A stretch of 64,000 nucleotides of DNA from Inediibacterium massiliense (lineage in GTDB: Bacteria > Bacillota > Clostridia > Peptostreptococcales > Thermotaleaceae): NCBI RefSeq assembly GCF_001282725.1, contig NZ_LN876587.1, positions 863,695 to 927,694 of the forward strand, given 5' to 3'. Shown here piece after piece: positions 36,245 to 45,813 of this stretch. Both the position numbers and the translations under genes were made by a program. How positions within the stretch are numbered: the first letter of the stretch is position 1; each line of letters begins with the position of its first letter. The notes beneath the pieces are model-generated. The model saw only the letters and a program-made list of their open reading frames with translations. It made no database searches and was not told where the DNA came from.

Positions 36245-37708
36245 ATGAATGTATTATTAAAGGGACATAATTTTGAGTATGAGGTAGGAGAACTTTTAAA
36301 AATATTTATTCACAAAGAAAATTTCAAATTTGTACAGCAAAAAGCTTTGGAGGATGACCAAAGCTTTTTGCTAGTTAGTGAATATATAAAAGATGAATGT
36401 ATTGCAAAAGCTACTTTGTTTCAAAAGGAAAAAGCACTTCTTACAAAATCTATAGAGCATAAAATAACAAATGATCCTTTGAATTTAAAAAAAATCATTA
36501 AAAGAAGTATAAAAATTGTCATGTATGATCTTTTAAGTGAGTTTTATCATGTGGTTCCTCCTTGGGGAATTCTTACGGGAATTAGACCTACAAAAATTGT
36601 ACATGAGTTAATTTATGAAGGTTTTCATATAGAAGATATTCAAAAAAGATTAAAAAGTCAATATCGAATGAGTGATGAAAAGATAGATTTAGTGACTCGT
36701 ATTGCTCAAATTGAAAAGAATTTTATTCATAGTGAACAAGAAGATAGAGTGAGTGTATATATTAGTATTCCATTTTGTCCAACAAGATGTCTTTATTGCT
36801 CTTTTCCATCTCATCCATATGAAGAAGAGAAAATAAAAAATTATTTAAATGCTTTATGTTATGAAATCAAGGAAATTGGACATACTTTAAAAAAGTTAAA
36901 TAAAAAAGTAGAAACTCTGTATATAGGAGGAGGAACTCCTACTACTCTTACAGCAGAGCAGCTTAATATTTTATTAAAAACTATATATCAGTATATAGAT
37001 CTTCAATTTGTAAAAGAAATGACTGTAGAAGCAGGAAGACCAGATACTATTACAAAAGAAAAATTAGAAGTATTAAAGGAAAATAAAATCAATCGTATTA
37101 GTATCAATCCTCAAACAATGAATGATGAAACACTTATAAAGATAGGAAGGCATCATAAAGTGCAAGATATTATAGATACTTATCATATGGCAAACCAAAT
37201 AGGTTTTGAGTCTATTAATATGGACCTGATTATAGGACTTCCTGATGAAGATGAAAAAATGGTTGAGCATACTATGAAAGAAATTCAAAAACTTGATCCA
37301 AAGAATTTAACAGTACATACTTTAGCCATTAAAAGAAGCTCTAAATTAAAAGAAAGTATTCAAAATTATGAATTAGCAAAAGAAGAACAAGTACAAAGAA
37401 TGATTCATATTACACAAGAGTATGCACAAAAAATGGGACTGACTCCTTATTATATGTATAGGCAAAAGTATATGTTAGGAAACCTTGAAAATATAGGATA
37501 TGCAAAAGAGAATTATGAATGCATTTATAATATACAAATTATTGAAGAAAAACAAAGTATTATTGCCCTTGGAGCAGGAGGTGTATCTAAATTCTTTTAT
37601 CCTAAAGAAAATAGATTAGAAAGAGTTCCAAATGTAACAAATGTAGATGAATATATCAATCGAATTGATGAAATGATCGAAAGAAAGAGAAAAGAGTTTT
37701 TTATATAA
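36245..37708 (+). CDS. hemZ: HemZ-type coproporphyrinogen III dehydrogenase-like radical SAM protein
   Basis: About 487 residues. An N-terminal extension of about 160 residues precedes the radical SAM core with CPTRCLYC, the GGGTPTTLT SAM-binding region and the Asn/Gln-rich helices of the HemN family. HemZ family members are oxygen-independent coproporphyrinogen oxidase relatives in Firmicutes; some HemN-like proteins instead handle heme or other substrates. Start ambiguous: ATG 36245, TTG 36242 or GTG 36233, with aggtgat as RBS. Confidence 0.9.
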   Translation: MNVLLKGHNFEYEVGELLKIFIHKENFKFVQQKALEDDQSFLLVSEYIKDECIAKATLFQKEKALLTKSIEHKITNDPLNLKKIIKRSIKIVMYDLLSEFYHVVPPWGILTGIRPTKIVHELIYEGFHIEDIQKRLKSQYRMSDEKIDLVTRIAQIEKNFIHSEQEDRVSVYISIPFCPTRCLYCSFPSHPYEEEKIKNYLNALCYEIKEIGHTLKKLNKKVETLYIGGGTPTTLTAEQLNILLKTIYQYIDLQFVKEMTVEAGRPDTITKEKLEVLKENKINRISINPQTMNDETLIKIGRHHKVQDIIDTYHMANQIGFESINMDLIIGLPDEDEKMVEHTMKEIQKLDPKNLTVHTLAIKRSSKLKESIQNYELAKEEQVQRMIHITQEYAQKMGLTPYYMYRQKYMLGNLENIGYAKENYECIYNIQIIEEKQSIIALGAGGVSKFFYPKENRLERVPNVTNVDEYINRIDEMIERKRKEFFI

Positions 37709-37721
37709 AATGGAAATTCTA

Positions 37722-37750
37722 TTGACAGATAAAGGTCATTTCATTATAAT
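37722..37750 (+). promoter_or_regulatory. Promoter of the hisS-aspS T-box leader
   Basis: TTGACA (37722-37727), 17-base spacer, TATAAT (37745-37750): a perfect sigma-A promoter located 7 bases before the T-box stem I region. Confidence 0.92.
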
Positions 37751-37756
37751 AATAAA

Positions 37757-38006
37757 CAATTGTATATAGTATTTGCAAAGAAGAGGAAAAGTAAGTGTAA
37801 TACTATTGAAAGCGAGTTGAGATTTGGTGAGAGCTCAATAATACAGGTTATACTGAAGACACCTTAGAGCAAATGATCTGAAAAAAAGTAAGATCGTTCG
37901 TATTTCGGCGTTAACGAATAAAAGTGGGATTTTCCAATCAGGGTGGTACCGCGGGATTCAATACTTCTCGTCCCTAATTCAATAGGGATATAGGAGTATT
38001 TTTTGT
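37757..38006 (+). promoter_or_regulatory. T-box riboswitch controlling hisS-aspS, Asp specifier
   Basis: The T-box sequence AGGGTGGTACCGCGG (37940-37954) is followed by a terminator (AATACTTCTCGTCCCTA ... TAGGGATATAGGAGTATT, then TTTTTTG). Stem I is visible: AGTGTAA pairs with TTATACT (37848-37854) above the specifier loop, which reads GAAGACA on its 3' side. The in-loop triplet GAC (37858-37860) matches tRNA-Asp; CAC overlaps it by one base. The distal part contains GGTGAGAGC. Uncharged tRNA bound at the specifier and T-box stabilises the antiterminator and lets the synthetase genes be transcribed. Confidence 0.93.
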
Positions 38007-38034
38007 TTTTACTTTGTTTCAAGGAGGGTTATAT

Positions 38035-39294
38035 ATGTTAACAAAGGCACCTAGAGGAACAAAAGATGTTTTACCATCAGAAGTGTATAAATGGAGATAT
38101 GTTGAGAATTTATTTAGAGAAGTTTGTGATCATTTTGGATATAAAGAAATTAGAACTCCAATATTTGAACATACTGAGTTATTTAAAAGAGGAGTAGGAG
38201 AAACTACAGATATTGTACAAAAGGAAATGTATTCCTTTGAAGACAATGGGAAAAGAGAGATTACTTTAAAGCCAGAAGGAACAGCTCCTGTAGTAAGAGC
38301 TTTTATTGAAAATAAATTATATGCAGATACTCAGCCTACAAAGCTTTTTTATATTACTCCATGTTTTAGATATGAAAGACCACAAGCAGGAAGACTTAGA
38401 GCTTTTCATCAATTAGGAGTAGAAGCTTTTGGAAGTAATCATCCTTCAATAGATGCAGAAGTAATAGGGATTGCTATGGTATTTTATGAAAGATTAGGTA
38501 TAAAAAATTTAGAACTTAGAATCAATAGTATTGGCTGTCCTCATTGTCGTAAAAAATATAATGATATATTAAAAGATTATTTAAAAGAAAAGCTTCCTAA
38601 TTTATGTAATACTTGCAAAGACCGATATGAAAGAAATCCAATGCGAATTATTGATTGTAAAGTAGAATCTTGTAAAAATGAACTTACCAATATACCTCTT
38701 ATGTTGGATTACTTATGCGACGAATGCAAGGAAGATTTTGAAATATTAAAAGAAAGTCTTTCAGCAATGGGACTTGAATATGTGATAGATCCAAATATTG
38801 TAAGGGGATTAGATTATTATAGAAAAACTGCATTTGAGATAGTCTCTCATAATATAGGAGCACAAGGAACTGTATGTGGGGGAGGACGTTATGATGGTCT
38901 TGTAGAAGAATTAGGAGGACCACATACACCAGGAATTGGTTTTGGAATGGGAATAGAAAGATTACTCCTTACTTTAGAGAATAATGAAATACCAATCCCA
39001 AGTCCTAAGGGATTAGATATTTTTATTGTATCCATAGGAGAACGTGCAGAAAAAGAAGCTATAGGAATTCTTCAAAATTTAAGAAGAGAAGGTATTTCTG
39101 CTGATAAAGATTATTTAAGCAGAAGTATTAAAGCTCAATTTAAATATGCAAATAAATGTAATGCTTCTTATACGATTGTATTAGGAGATGATGAATTAAA
39201 TCAAGATATGGTTTCTTTAAAAAATATGAATACAAGTGAACAAACTACCATTAAGCTTAGCAATTTATTAGATGAATTAAGAAATAGATTATAG
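38035..39294 (+). CDS. hisS: Histidyl-tRNA synthetase
   Basis: 419 residues, class II. Motif 1 region after [10 protein letters not shown], motif 2 [16 protein letters not shown], HisA box [12 protein letters not shown], motif 3 [14 protein letters not shown]-terminal anticodon-binding domain. ATG 38035 with RBS aaggagggtt. First gene after the T-box; aspS follows 11 bases on. Confidence 0.97.
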   Translation: MLTKAPRGTKDVLPSEVYKWRYVENLFREVCDHFGYKEIRTPIFEHTELFKRGVGETTDIVQKEMYSFEDNGKREITLKPEGTAPVVRAFIENKLYADTQPTKLFYITPCFRYERPQAGRLRAFHQLGVEAFGSNHPSIDAEVIGIAMVFYERLGIKNLELRINSIGCPHCRKKYNDILKDYLKEKLPNLCNTCKDRYERNPMRIIDCKVESCKNELTNIPLMLDYLCDECKEDFEILKESLSAMGLEYVIDPNIVRGLDYYRKTAFEIVSHNIGAQGTVCGGGRYDGLVEELGGPHTPGIGFGMGIERLLLTLENNEIPIPSPKGLDIFIVSIGERAEKEAIGILQNLRREGISADKDYLSRSIKAQFKYANKCNASYTIVLGDDELNQDMVSLKNMNTSEQTTIKLSNLLDELRNRL

Positions 39295-39305
39295 GAGGAA
39301 GAACA

Positions 39306-41087
39306 ATGGCTGAAGCATTAGGAAATATGAAAAGAACCCATATGTGTGGTACACTAAGAATGGAGCACATAGACAAGGAAGTTGTTTTAATGGGATGGGT
39401 CCAAAAAAGAAGAGATTTAGGTGGACTTATATTTACAGATTTAAGAGATCGAACAGGAATTGTTCAAATTATATTTGATAAAGATGTATCTGAAGAAGCA
39501 TTTAAAAAAGCTGAAACCATAAGAGGAGAATATGTAATTGGAATTAAGGGAGTTGTAAAACATAGACAATCCGTAAATAAAAATATACCAACAGGAGATA
39601 TTGAAATATTTGCAAATGAATTAAAAATATTTTCAGAAGCACAAACTCCACCTATTTACATAGAAGATGAAGATGAAGTTTCTGAAAATTTAAGATTAAA
39701 ATATAGATATCTGGATTTAAGAAAGCCTAAGATGCAAAAAAATCTTATGTTTAGACATAAACTAGCAAAATTAACAAGAGACTTTTTAGATGAAAATGGA
39801 TTTTTAGAAGTAGAAACTCCAATGCTTGCAAAAACTACTCCAGAGGGAGCAAGAGATTATTTAGTTCCAAGTAGAGTAAATGAAGGAAAATTTTATGGTC
39901 TTCCTCAGTCTCCACAGCTTTTTAAACAATTATTAATGGTATCTGGAATAGATAAATATTTTCAAATTGTAAAATGCTTTAGAGATGAAGATTTAAGAGC
40001 AGACAGACAACCAGAATTTACACAAATTGATATAGAGATGTCTTTTGTAGAAGTAGAAGATGTATTATCTATGAATGAAAAATTAATACAAAAGATGTTT
40101 AAAGAAATGTTAAATGTAGATGTTACATTACCTCTTCAAAGAATGCCTTATCAAGAAGCAATGGAGAGATTTGGATCAGACAAACCAGATATTCGATTTG
40201 GCTTTGAATTAAAAAATATGAATGATCTAGTAGAGAATTGTGGATTTAAAGTATTTTCAGATACTATAAAAAATGGTGGAGATGTACGAGGAATTAAAAT
40301 TGACGGAGGAGAAAGTCAATTTAGTAGAAAACAAATTACAAAATTAGAAGACTATGTAAAAACTTATGGAGCAAAAGGTCTTGCATGGATTAAGATGACT
40401 TCTGAAGGGATGAATGCTCCTATTGCTAAATTCTTTAGTGAGGATGAATTGCAAAACATCATAGAAAGATTTGAAGCAAAGACAGGAGATTTAATTTTAA
40501 TTGTAGCAGACAAACCAAATGTTGTATTTGATGCTTTAGGTCATTTAAGAGTAGAAATTGCAAAACAATTGAATATTTTAGATAAAAATGATTATAAATT
40601 ATTATGGGTTACAGATTTTCCATTGTTTGAATACGATGAGGAAGAAAATAGATATGTAGCAAAACATCATCCATTTACTTGTCCAAGAGAAGAAGATCTT
40701 CCTTTATTAGAGACTGAGCCTGATAAAGTAAGAGCAAAAGCTTATGATATTGTACTCAATGGAGTAGAAATAGGTGGAGGAAGTATAAGAATTCATAAAA
40801 GTGATCTTCAACAAAAAATGTTTAAAGCATTAGGCTTTACAGAAGAAGAAGCATGGTCAAAATTTGGATTCCTATTAGAAGCATTTAAATATGGAACACC
40901 TCCTCATGGTGGAATTGCATATGGATTAGATAGACTTGTTATGCTTTTAACAGGAAATGATAGTATTCGAGAAGTTATTGCTTTTCCTAAAAATCAAAAT
41001 GCAATATGTCCGATGACAGAAGCTCCAAGTATAGCAGATCAAAATCAATTAGATGAATTGCATATTGCTTTAAAGAGTGAAAAATAG
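39306..41087 (+). CDS. aspS: Aspartyl-tRNA synthetase, bacterial type
   Basis: 593 residues: N-terminal OB-fold anticodon domain ([15 protein letters not shown]), class II core with [25 protein letters not shown], motif 2 [18 protein letters not shown], a GAD insertion domain, and motif 3 [13 protein letters not shown]. Second gene of the T-box operon, in agreement with the Asp specifier. RBS aggagga. Confidence 0.97.
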   Translation: MAEALGNMKRTHMCGTLRMEHIDKEVVLMGWVQKRRDLGGLIFTDLRDRTGIVQIIFDKDVSEEAFKKAETIRGEYVIGIKGVVKHRQSVNKNIPTGDIEIFANELKIFSEAQTPPIYIEDEDEVSENLRLKYRYLDLRKPKMQKNLMFRHKLAKLTRDFLDENGFLEVETPMLAKTTPEGARDYLVPSRVNEGKFYGLPQSPQLFKQLLMVSGIDKYFQIVKCFRDEDLRADRQPEFTQIDIEMSFVEVEDVLSMNEKLIQKMFKEMLNVDVTLPLQRMPYQEAMERFGSDKPDIRFGFELKNMNDLVENCGFKVFSDTIKNGGDVRGIKIDGGESQFSRKQITKLEDYVKTYGAKGLAWIKMTSEGMNAPIAKFFSEDELQNIIERFEAKTGDLILIVADKPNVVFDALGHLRVEIAKQLNILDKNDYKLLWVTDFPLFEYDEEENRYVAKHHPFTCPREEDLPLLETEPDKVRAKAYDIVLNGVEIGGGSIRIHKSDLQQKMFKALGFTEEEAWSKFGFLLEAFKYGTPPHGGIAYGLDRLVMLLTGNDSIREVIAFPKNQNAICPMTEAPSIADQNQLDELHIALKSEK

Positions 41088-41118
41088 AGTGAAAAATATA
41101 ATATTTATATGATAGAAG

Positions 41119-41150
41119 GCATTCAATCCCGTGGGTTGAGTGCTTTTTGT
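41119..41150 (+). terminator. Terminator after aspS (repeat copy 1)
   Basis: GCATTCAA pairs with TTGAGTGC (one G-T) around TCCCGTGGG, followed by TTTTTGTTG. A close copy of the element is at 42038-42071. Confidence 0.82.
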
Positions 41151-41265
41151 TGCTGAAAAATAAGAATAAGCTTATTAAATGATTTTATTTAACGTTGTGA
41201 TAAGCATTACTCACTTATGATATAATAAAACTAATAAATGAAACTTTTAGATTGGAGGGAATTTT

Positions 41266-41529
41266 ATGAAATGGAAAGATATCAGAGATCAATATTCCAA
41301 TAAATGGGTATTAGTAGAAGCATTGAAAGCTAATTCTATAGATAATAAAAGAATCATTCAAGATATGGCAGTTATATCGAATCATAGTAATTCTACGGAG
41401 GCATGGAAACAATATAAAGATTTACATTTAAGTGAGCCATCAAGGGAACTATATATCTTTCATACTTCAAATGAAGAAATCGAAGTAATTGAGCAGAAAT
41501 TCATTGGAGTAAGAAGGAGGAGCAATTAA
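41266..41529 (+). CDS. Hypothetical 87-residue protein paired with a retropepsin-like gene
   Basis: RBS ttggaggga and ATG 41266. Mixed alpha/beta, charged, no membrane segment and no motif I recognise. The stop overlaps the next start (TAATG), so translation is coupled to the aspartic-protease gene. Small proteins in this position could be partner, inhibitor or substrate of the protease; none is proven. Confidence 0.7.
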   Translation: MKWKDIRDQYSNKWVLVEALKANSIDNKRIIQDMAVISNHSNSTEAWKQYKDLHLSEPSRELYIFHTSNEEIEVIEQKFIGVRRRSN

Positions 41530-41912
41530 TGAAAATCCGTATGGAGCATGGATTACCTTTAGTAGAGATGAAAATCAAGTATATGAACAAAGAAAAAATA
41601 CTTAAAAATGTTTTATTAGATACAGGATGTTCTAATACTATATTTGATACAGATGCAGTAGAAGACATAGACTTAGTTATTGATCCTATTAAAGGAAAAG
41701 CAAGACGTATGTATGGTGTTGGAGGAGAAAGTGAACTATGTTATGAGCAAATAGTTTCAGACCTAGAGATTGAAAATTTTTTATTAAGAGATTTTACTAT
41801 ACAACTAGGCATAACTAAGGAGAATTATGGATTTGATGCTATTTTGGGAGTAGATTTTATGTATCAAAATGGTATTATCATAGATTTTGAAAAATTGGTA
41901 GTTAGTAAATAA
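41529..41912 (+). CDS. Retropepsin-like aspartic protease family protein
   Basis: 127 residues. VLLDTGCSNTIF carries the Asp-Thr-Gly of pepsin/retropepsin folds (Asp31), preceded by a hydrophobic strand. The later ILGVDFM segment resembles the second conserved strand of bacterial single-domain retropepsins (ILG-x-D/N-F). Such proteins would dimerise to form one active site. No signal peptide, so cytoplasmic. Substrate unknown. Coupled to the 87-residue gene upstream. Confidence 0.78.
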   Translation: MKIRMEHGLPLVEMKIKYMNKEKILKNVLLDTGCSNTIFDTDAVEDIDLVIDPIKGKARRMYGVGGESELCYEQIVSDLEIENFLLRDFTIQLGITKENYGFDAILGVDFMYQNGIIIDFEKLVVSK

Positions 41913-42037
41913 AATTTAAAATTATGAATAAGTTCATAGTGAAATAAATTAATTTAAGATTTTAAGATGAAATGTTAAAAAATATAGAAGGTAATACTCA
42001 TACTTTCCATTTGCATATAATGAATTATGAAGAAAAG

Positions 42038-42071
42038 GCATTCGATCCCATTGGGTTGAGTGTTTTTTGTT
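42038..42071 (+). terminator. Terminator after the retropepsin pair (repeat copy 2)
   Basis: GCATTCGA ... TTGAGTGT with an inner CCC/GGG, then TTTTTTGTTG. Nearly the same sequence as the aspS terminator. The rest of 41913-42179 shows no gene. Confidence 0.75.
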
Positions 42072-42179
42072 GGGCTCTATATTAATAGTTGGGGTGGGAT
42101 TGTTTATAATCCCGCTCCATTACTTTATTAGAGACTATTTCAATATAAAAGTAACGTTATGGGTACATTTAATAAACCT

Positions 42180-42219
42180 TGTCCTGCTATACTAAAGTTG
42201 TAACACCTAACGCTAGTTT
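42180..42219 (+). repeat. Left terminal inverted repeat of the IS3 element
   Basis: About 40 bases, imperfectly complementary to 43397-43436. Contains the -10-like TATAAT region just inside (42224-42229). Confidence 0.85.
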
Positions 42220-42255
42220 GATGTTATAATTCAAACATAGAAAAGGAGTTGCAAA

Positions 42256-42543
42256 ATGGCGAATAAAAAATATGACCCAGAATTACAAAAGAAAGTATTA
42301 CGTCTTTATCTTGAAGAAGGTCGGACTGTAAAAAGCTTAACTGAAGAATATAATTTAGGGAATGGTACATTGAGATATTGGTTAAACAAGCACCGTGAAG
42401 AATGCAAGACAAATACTGATTTAAAAGAAGAAACAGATTCTTATATTGAAATTCAAAAGCTGCGTAAACAGCTGGAAGAACTTGAAAAGGAGAATCGTTT
42501 TCTAAAAAAGGCGGCTGCATTCTTCGCGAAAGAAATCGATTAA
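42256..42543 (+). CDS. IS3-family transposase OrfA
   Basis: 95 residues. N-terminal HTH (YDPELQKKVLRLYLEEG, then VKSLTEEYNLGNGTLRYWLN) and a C-terminal leucine zipper-like coil (IQKLRKQLEELEKENRFLKK). RBS aaaaggag. The heptamer A AAA AAG at 42504-42510 near its end is the classical slip site from which ribosomes shift -1 into orfB. Confidence 0.94.
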   Translation: MANKKYDPELQKKVLRLYLEEGRTVKSLTEEYNLGNGTLRYWLNKHREECKTNTDLKEETDSYIEIQKLRKQLEELEKENRFLKKAAAFFAKEID

Positions 42544-43403
42544 AAATTTATGAATTCATAAAAAAATACTGCAATGAATTCGGTTTACGATGGCTATTAT
42601 CCAAATTTAAATTATCCCCTAATGCCTATTACAATTATCTTAAAAAGAGAACACAAAAATATTTTAAACACAAAGCTCAATTAAAAGAATTAATTGAGAC
42701 AATTTATCATAGTAAAAATGGTACTGTAGGTTATCGCATGATAGCAGATTTACTTAAATTAAGTAATGTATCATGCAGTTATCCCACGATTTATAAGTAT
42801 ATGAAAGAGCTAAATTTAAAAGCTATAATTATGAAAAAGAAACAAAAATATATAAAAGGAAGTATTCATAAAACTTTTAAAAATCTCTTAAATCAAGATT
42901 TTACTGCTTCCAAGCGAAATGAAAAGTGGTGTACTGATTTTACCTATCTTACATTAAGCAATGGTCAGAAGCGTTATAATTGTAGCATCATAGATCTGTA
43001 TGACAGAAGTGTAGTTGCAACGTTGAACAGTAAATGGATTGATTCAAATTTAGCTATAGATACGTTGAAAATAGCATTAAAAAATAACCTAATCAAAAAT
43101 AATTTAATTTTGCATAGTGATCAAGGAGCGCAGTTTGCTTCAAAAGAATTCGTAAAATTCTGTGAATCTAAGGGTGTCACACAAAGCATGAGCAAAGCTG
43201 GTTGTCCTTATGATAATGCAGTTATGGAACGATTTTATAATACATTTAAAAATGAACTTATTAAACAATATCGTTTTGATACTGATCAGCTTCTCAATGA
43301 AGCTGTTAATGACTATGTTTATGAATGGTATAATTTTTCAAGACCACATTCGCATAATCAAGGAAGGACACCCTTCGAAGCTAGGTATGGAAATCAAAAC
43401 TAG
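42501..43403 (+). CDS. IS3-family transposase OrfB (expressed as OrfAB by -1 frameshift)
   Basis: The open frame begins upstream of the slip site and joins OrfA there, giving GGCILRERNRLKIYEF after the shift. The rve integrase core carries the DDE triad: Asp in WCTDFTYL, Asp in LHSDQGAQF, Glu in NAVMERFYNTFKNEL. The end RPHSHNQGRTPFEARYG is typical. The first internal ATG (42738) would lack the N-terminal HTH_21 region, so the frameshifted product is the real transposase. Confidence 0.93.
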   Translation, partial: SKKGGCILRERNRLKIYEFIKKYCNEFGLRWLLSKFKLSPNAYYNYLKKRTQKYFKHKAQLKELIETIYHSKNGTVGYRMIADLLKLSNVSCSYPTIYKYMKELNLKAIIMKKKQKYIKGSIHKTFKNLLNQDFTASKRNEKWCTDFTYLTLSNGQKRYNCSIIDLYDRSVVATLNSKWIDSNLAIDTLKIALKNNLIKNNLILHSDQGAQFASKEFVKFCESKGVTQSMSKAGCPYDNAVMERFYNTFKNELIKQYRFDTDQLLNEAVNDYVYEWYNFSRPHSHNQGRTPFEARYGNQN

Positions 43404-43436
43404 CACATAATGTTACAATTTTACTTGACCAGAACA

Positions 43437-43863
43437 CCTAGCTAGAATATAGGCTTTTTTATTGTCATGTAATAGGTATCTAATTCATAATTAGTTAGTA
43501 CAATGAATAATTTTATTAAGAAATTTATGAAAATTTTTAAGTCCGAAAGACACTCGTAATTAGAATACACTTATTGAACGCCTCCTTTAATTTGGTGTGA
43601 GCAACTATAATTTAGCAGGAATTTTCGGTAAGTGCTTTATTTTTTTGCAAAAAATTAAATGTTGAAGTTTAAAGCGCCCCAACATTTATTATAGAACCTA
43701 AAAAAACAACAATATGCTACAATGTAGATTTTTCAATATGTTGACAGTTTACAGCGTATGGAAAGTGGATTCATATTGTGTTATAATTTAACTTAAGTTG
43801 TTGTATAAAAATTAATATAACTATTATAGATAGTAATAAAAAACATAGAGAAGGAGTAGAAGT
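43437..43863. other. Gene-less stretch right of the IS
   Basis: No open frame of note. Contains a 9-bp inverted repeat TAAATGTTG (43656-43664) / CAACATTTA (43680-43688). TTGACA (43741) and TATAAT (43782) are too far apart to form one promoter. Probably decayed intergenic sequence. Confidence 0.5.
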
Positions 43864-44551
43864 ATGAAGCAGGATATAATGCAGTATTAATCTAATATTT
43901 GGGCAACAGCAGACTTACTAATAGGTGCTAAGAGATTCTTCATCATACAAAAAATACTTCAAAATATTTTTAAGTATCAAATTAGATAAAGAAAAAAATA
44001 TTCATCAATTGTGGATTTTGAAGATGGATTATCAAGTTATAAAAGATGATGTAGAAGTATACTTTGATAATCGAATTGGAATTGTTAGTCCACCCGAGAA
44101 AGAGGAGAATACTAAGAAATCCAAAGATAAGGGTAATGATGAAGATGGCGGAAAACAAATGAAGGTTGATATATTAAAAATAATTCAACAAAAAAATCAA
44201 GAAGAAGAAACTATCGGGGAATTAATAAAAGAATTTGAAGAAAAAATTGAAAAACTATTTTTATTTATTATGAAACCAGAGAATGGTAGAAATCTAATAG
44301 CTAAAATGAAAGATATAGGAACTGAATTTAATGAAGAAGAAATTCATAGTGATTTTACTAAAATATATAGGAAATTTAAAATTAAGTATAATAGAGAAAT
44401 TGGAGAATTTTTCTTCAAGGAGACAGAAGATGTTATAGATAAATTATGTGATGATTTTGAGGAATATCTTAATAAGACAACTAAGCAGGAAATTGATATT
44501 TATGAAACAGAAGAAATTGCAGAAGAACGCCCTAATTATGAAGTGAAATAG
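43864..44551 (+). pseudogene. Decayed gene resembling a type I restriction methylase (HsdM-like) with internal deletion
   Basis: RBS aaggag then ATG 43864 reads MKQDIMQY, TAA, SNIWATADLLIGA, which is like the N-terminus of type I N6-adenine methylase subunits. The frame then changes (at about 43925) into a 208-codon stretch that starts in similar N-terminal sequence (SSSYKKYF), jumps to a C-terminal-like part (VEVYFDNRIGIVSPPEK) and ends in a charged coiled coil (GGKQMKVDILKIIQQKNQEEE). The NPPF/Y catalytic and SAM-binding core is missing. Best explained as a methylase gene with a nonsense codon, frameshift and large internal deletion. The HsdM identity rests on short blocks only. Confidence 0.45.
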
Positions 44552-44694
44552 AAGGTAATAAGTATAGTTTCATTTAGTATCAAAGCTGAAGAATTAAAGA
44601 AATTAAGAGATATATTGAATGAAATAGAGTTATAGAATGCTCAAAAAGAATTGACTTATTTGTTAGTTCTTTTTGATTCTAGGAGGATAGATAA

Positions 44695-45042
44695 ATGCTT
44701 TATACTAATGGAAATTTTCATATTGAAAGCGACTTTGAAATAAGAGTACTTAGAGAAGTGGGAGAAGATGTAGATTTGTTAATTCCTATAGAGGATAGAA
44801 CACTGAATTTATATATGGATCATCTACCTGATTATTTAAGTAAAAAAATACAGTTTCCTATGATTAAAAACATATTGATTCGATTTTGTACATTGAAAAA
44901 TAACCCTATTTGTACCATCCATTTTTTAAGAAGTATTGATATTCAGTCTGCTATTGTTAACTTTGAAATGGATTATAGCCATCATTTTTTGCACATAAAA
45001 AATAAAGAATATTCTGTAGAACTAATATTTAAAAAACTGTGA
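44695..45042 (+). CDS. Hypothetical protein, 115 residues
   Basis: Strong RBS (ctaggagg) and ATG 44695. Predominantly beta-strand/alpha mix without membrane segments or cysteine clusters (two isolated Cys). No family recognised. It follows the decayed methylase-like gene and precedes 770 bases without a gene. Good RBS and even codon use argue that it is real. Confidence 0.6.
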   Translation: MLYTNGNFHIESDFEIRVLREVGEDVDLLIPIEDRTLNLYMDHLPDYLSKKIQFPMIKNILIRFCTLKNNPICTIHFLRSIDIQSAIVNFEMDYSHHFLHIKNKEYSVELIFKKL

Positions 45043-45306
45043 CGTATTTTAGTTACTTATCAGTTGGAATGGATGGATCTTATTCTTGAGCAAAAATTTA
45101 AAAATAAAAACATAGAGGTTTATTTTTAGTGAAATTAAGCACTAATTGTTGGAGGATGGTATAGTAGTGGAGTTTTATTTTTGTATTTAATTGGTTCAAA
45201 TATCATCATTTTATATGGCATCTCTTTGTACTTGCTGGAAGTACATTACTCTTTTTCTCAATATAGATTTATATATGAGTATACTTATTACTGAAAAAGA
45301 ATAAAT

Positions 45307-45335
45307 TTGCAAAGAGTGATAGAATATGTTATAAT
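45307..45335 (+). promoter_or_regulatory. Strong promoter without a downstream gene
   Basis: TTGCAA (45307-45312), 17-base spacer, TATAAT (45330-45335). Reads into a region with no open frame that ends at the terminator 45691-45719. Confidence 0.65.
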
Positions 45336-45341
45336 ATATAA

Positions 45342-45719
45342 GTTAGTTTATTTGTTATGCAAAACTAATTAATGTATAATTAGATTATTTTTTGCAATAA
45401 TTTTATCGTTAGTTTCAAAATTGTTATGAAGATGCTTTTCATTTATGTCTAAGGTTTATAAGAATCTAGATGCCTTCCTTAAGATATATTAGAGTTTTTA
45501 TACTATCTAATAAAAAGTAGATTTATTCTATTCTTGAATTTTCAATATGAATTATTAAAATAAATAATTACATGATTAATCTCATTCATGCTATATGTGT
45601 GCTTACTTCATTATGCTTCTACTAATGGAGGTTATGTATATTGTTAAATTTTTAGATTAATGATGGAGTTATAAAATACACTGATTATTTGCTAACATGC
45701 TATTATGTTAGCTTTTTTT
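45342..45719 (+). ncRNA. Candidate non-coding transcript of about 375 bases
   Basis: Bounded by the promoter at 45307-45335 and a clean intrinsic terminator. Six-frame reading gives only frames of under 15 codons. The whole interval 45043-45813 has no protein gene. No known RNA family (6S, tmRNA, RNase P, SRP) is recognised, so this is a prediction from signals only. Confidence 0.4.
45691..45719 (+). terminator. Intrinsic terminator in the gene-less region
   Basis: GCTAACAT-GCTATT-ATGTTAGC, 8-bp perfect stem, then TTTTTTT. Confidence 0.88.
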
Positions 45720-45813
45720 GTTACATGATACTTACATGTAAAAAAATAATATGCTAATAAATATAATTCAATTATATTAAAGGAAAATTAAAAATGTAAG
45801 AGGAGGTGTTTTA

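Larger units (their letters stand above)
42180..43436 (+). mobile_element. IS3-family insertion sequence, 1,257 bp, complete
   Basis: Left end TGTCCTGCTATACTAAAG (42180 on) and right end, read inward from 43436, TGTTCTGGTCAAGTAAAA. The ends align as imperfect inverted repeats over about 40 bases, including TTGTAACA and GCTAGTTT. CCT occurs just outside both ends (42177-42179 and 43437-43439), a 3-bp target duplication as expected for IS3. Inside are orfA and orfB overlapping at a -1 frameshift site. Ends, reading frames and catalytic residues look intact, so it may be active. Confidence 0.93.

Noticed and set aside
43741-43787. Promoter from TTGACA (43741) and TATAAT (43782)
   Set aside because: The hexamers are 35 bases apart, twice the functional spacing.
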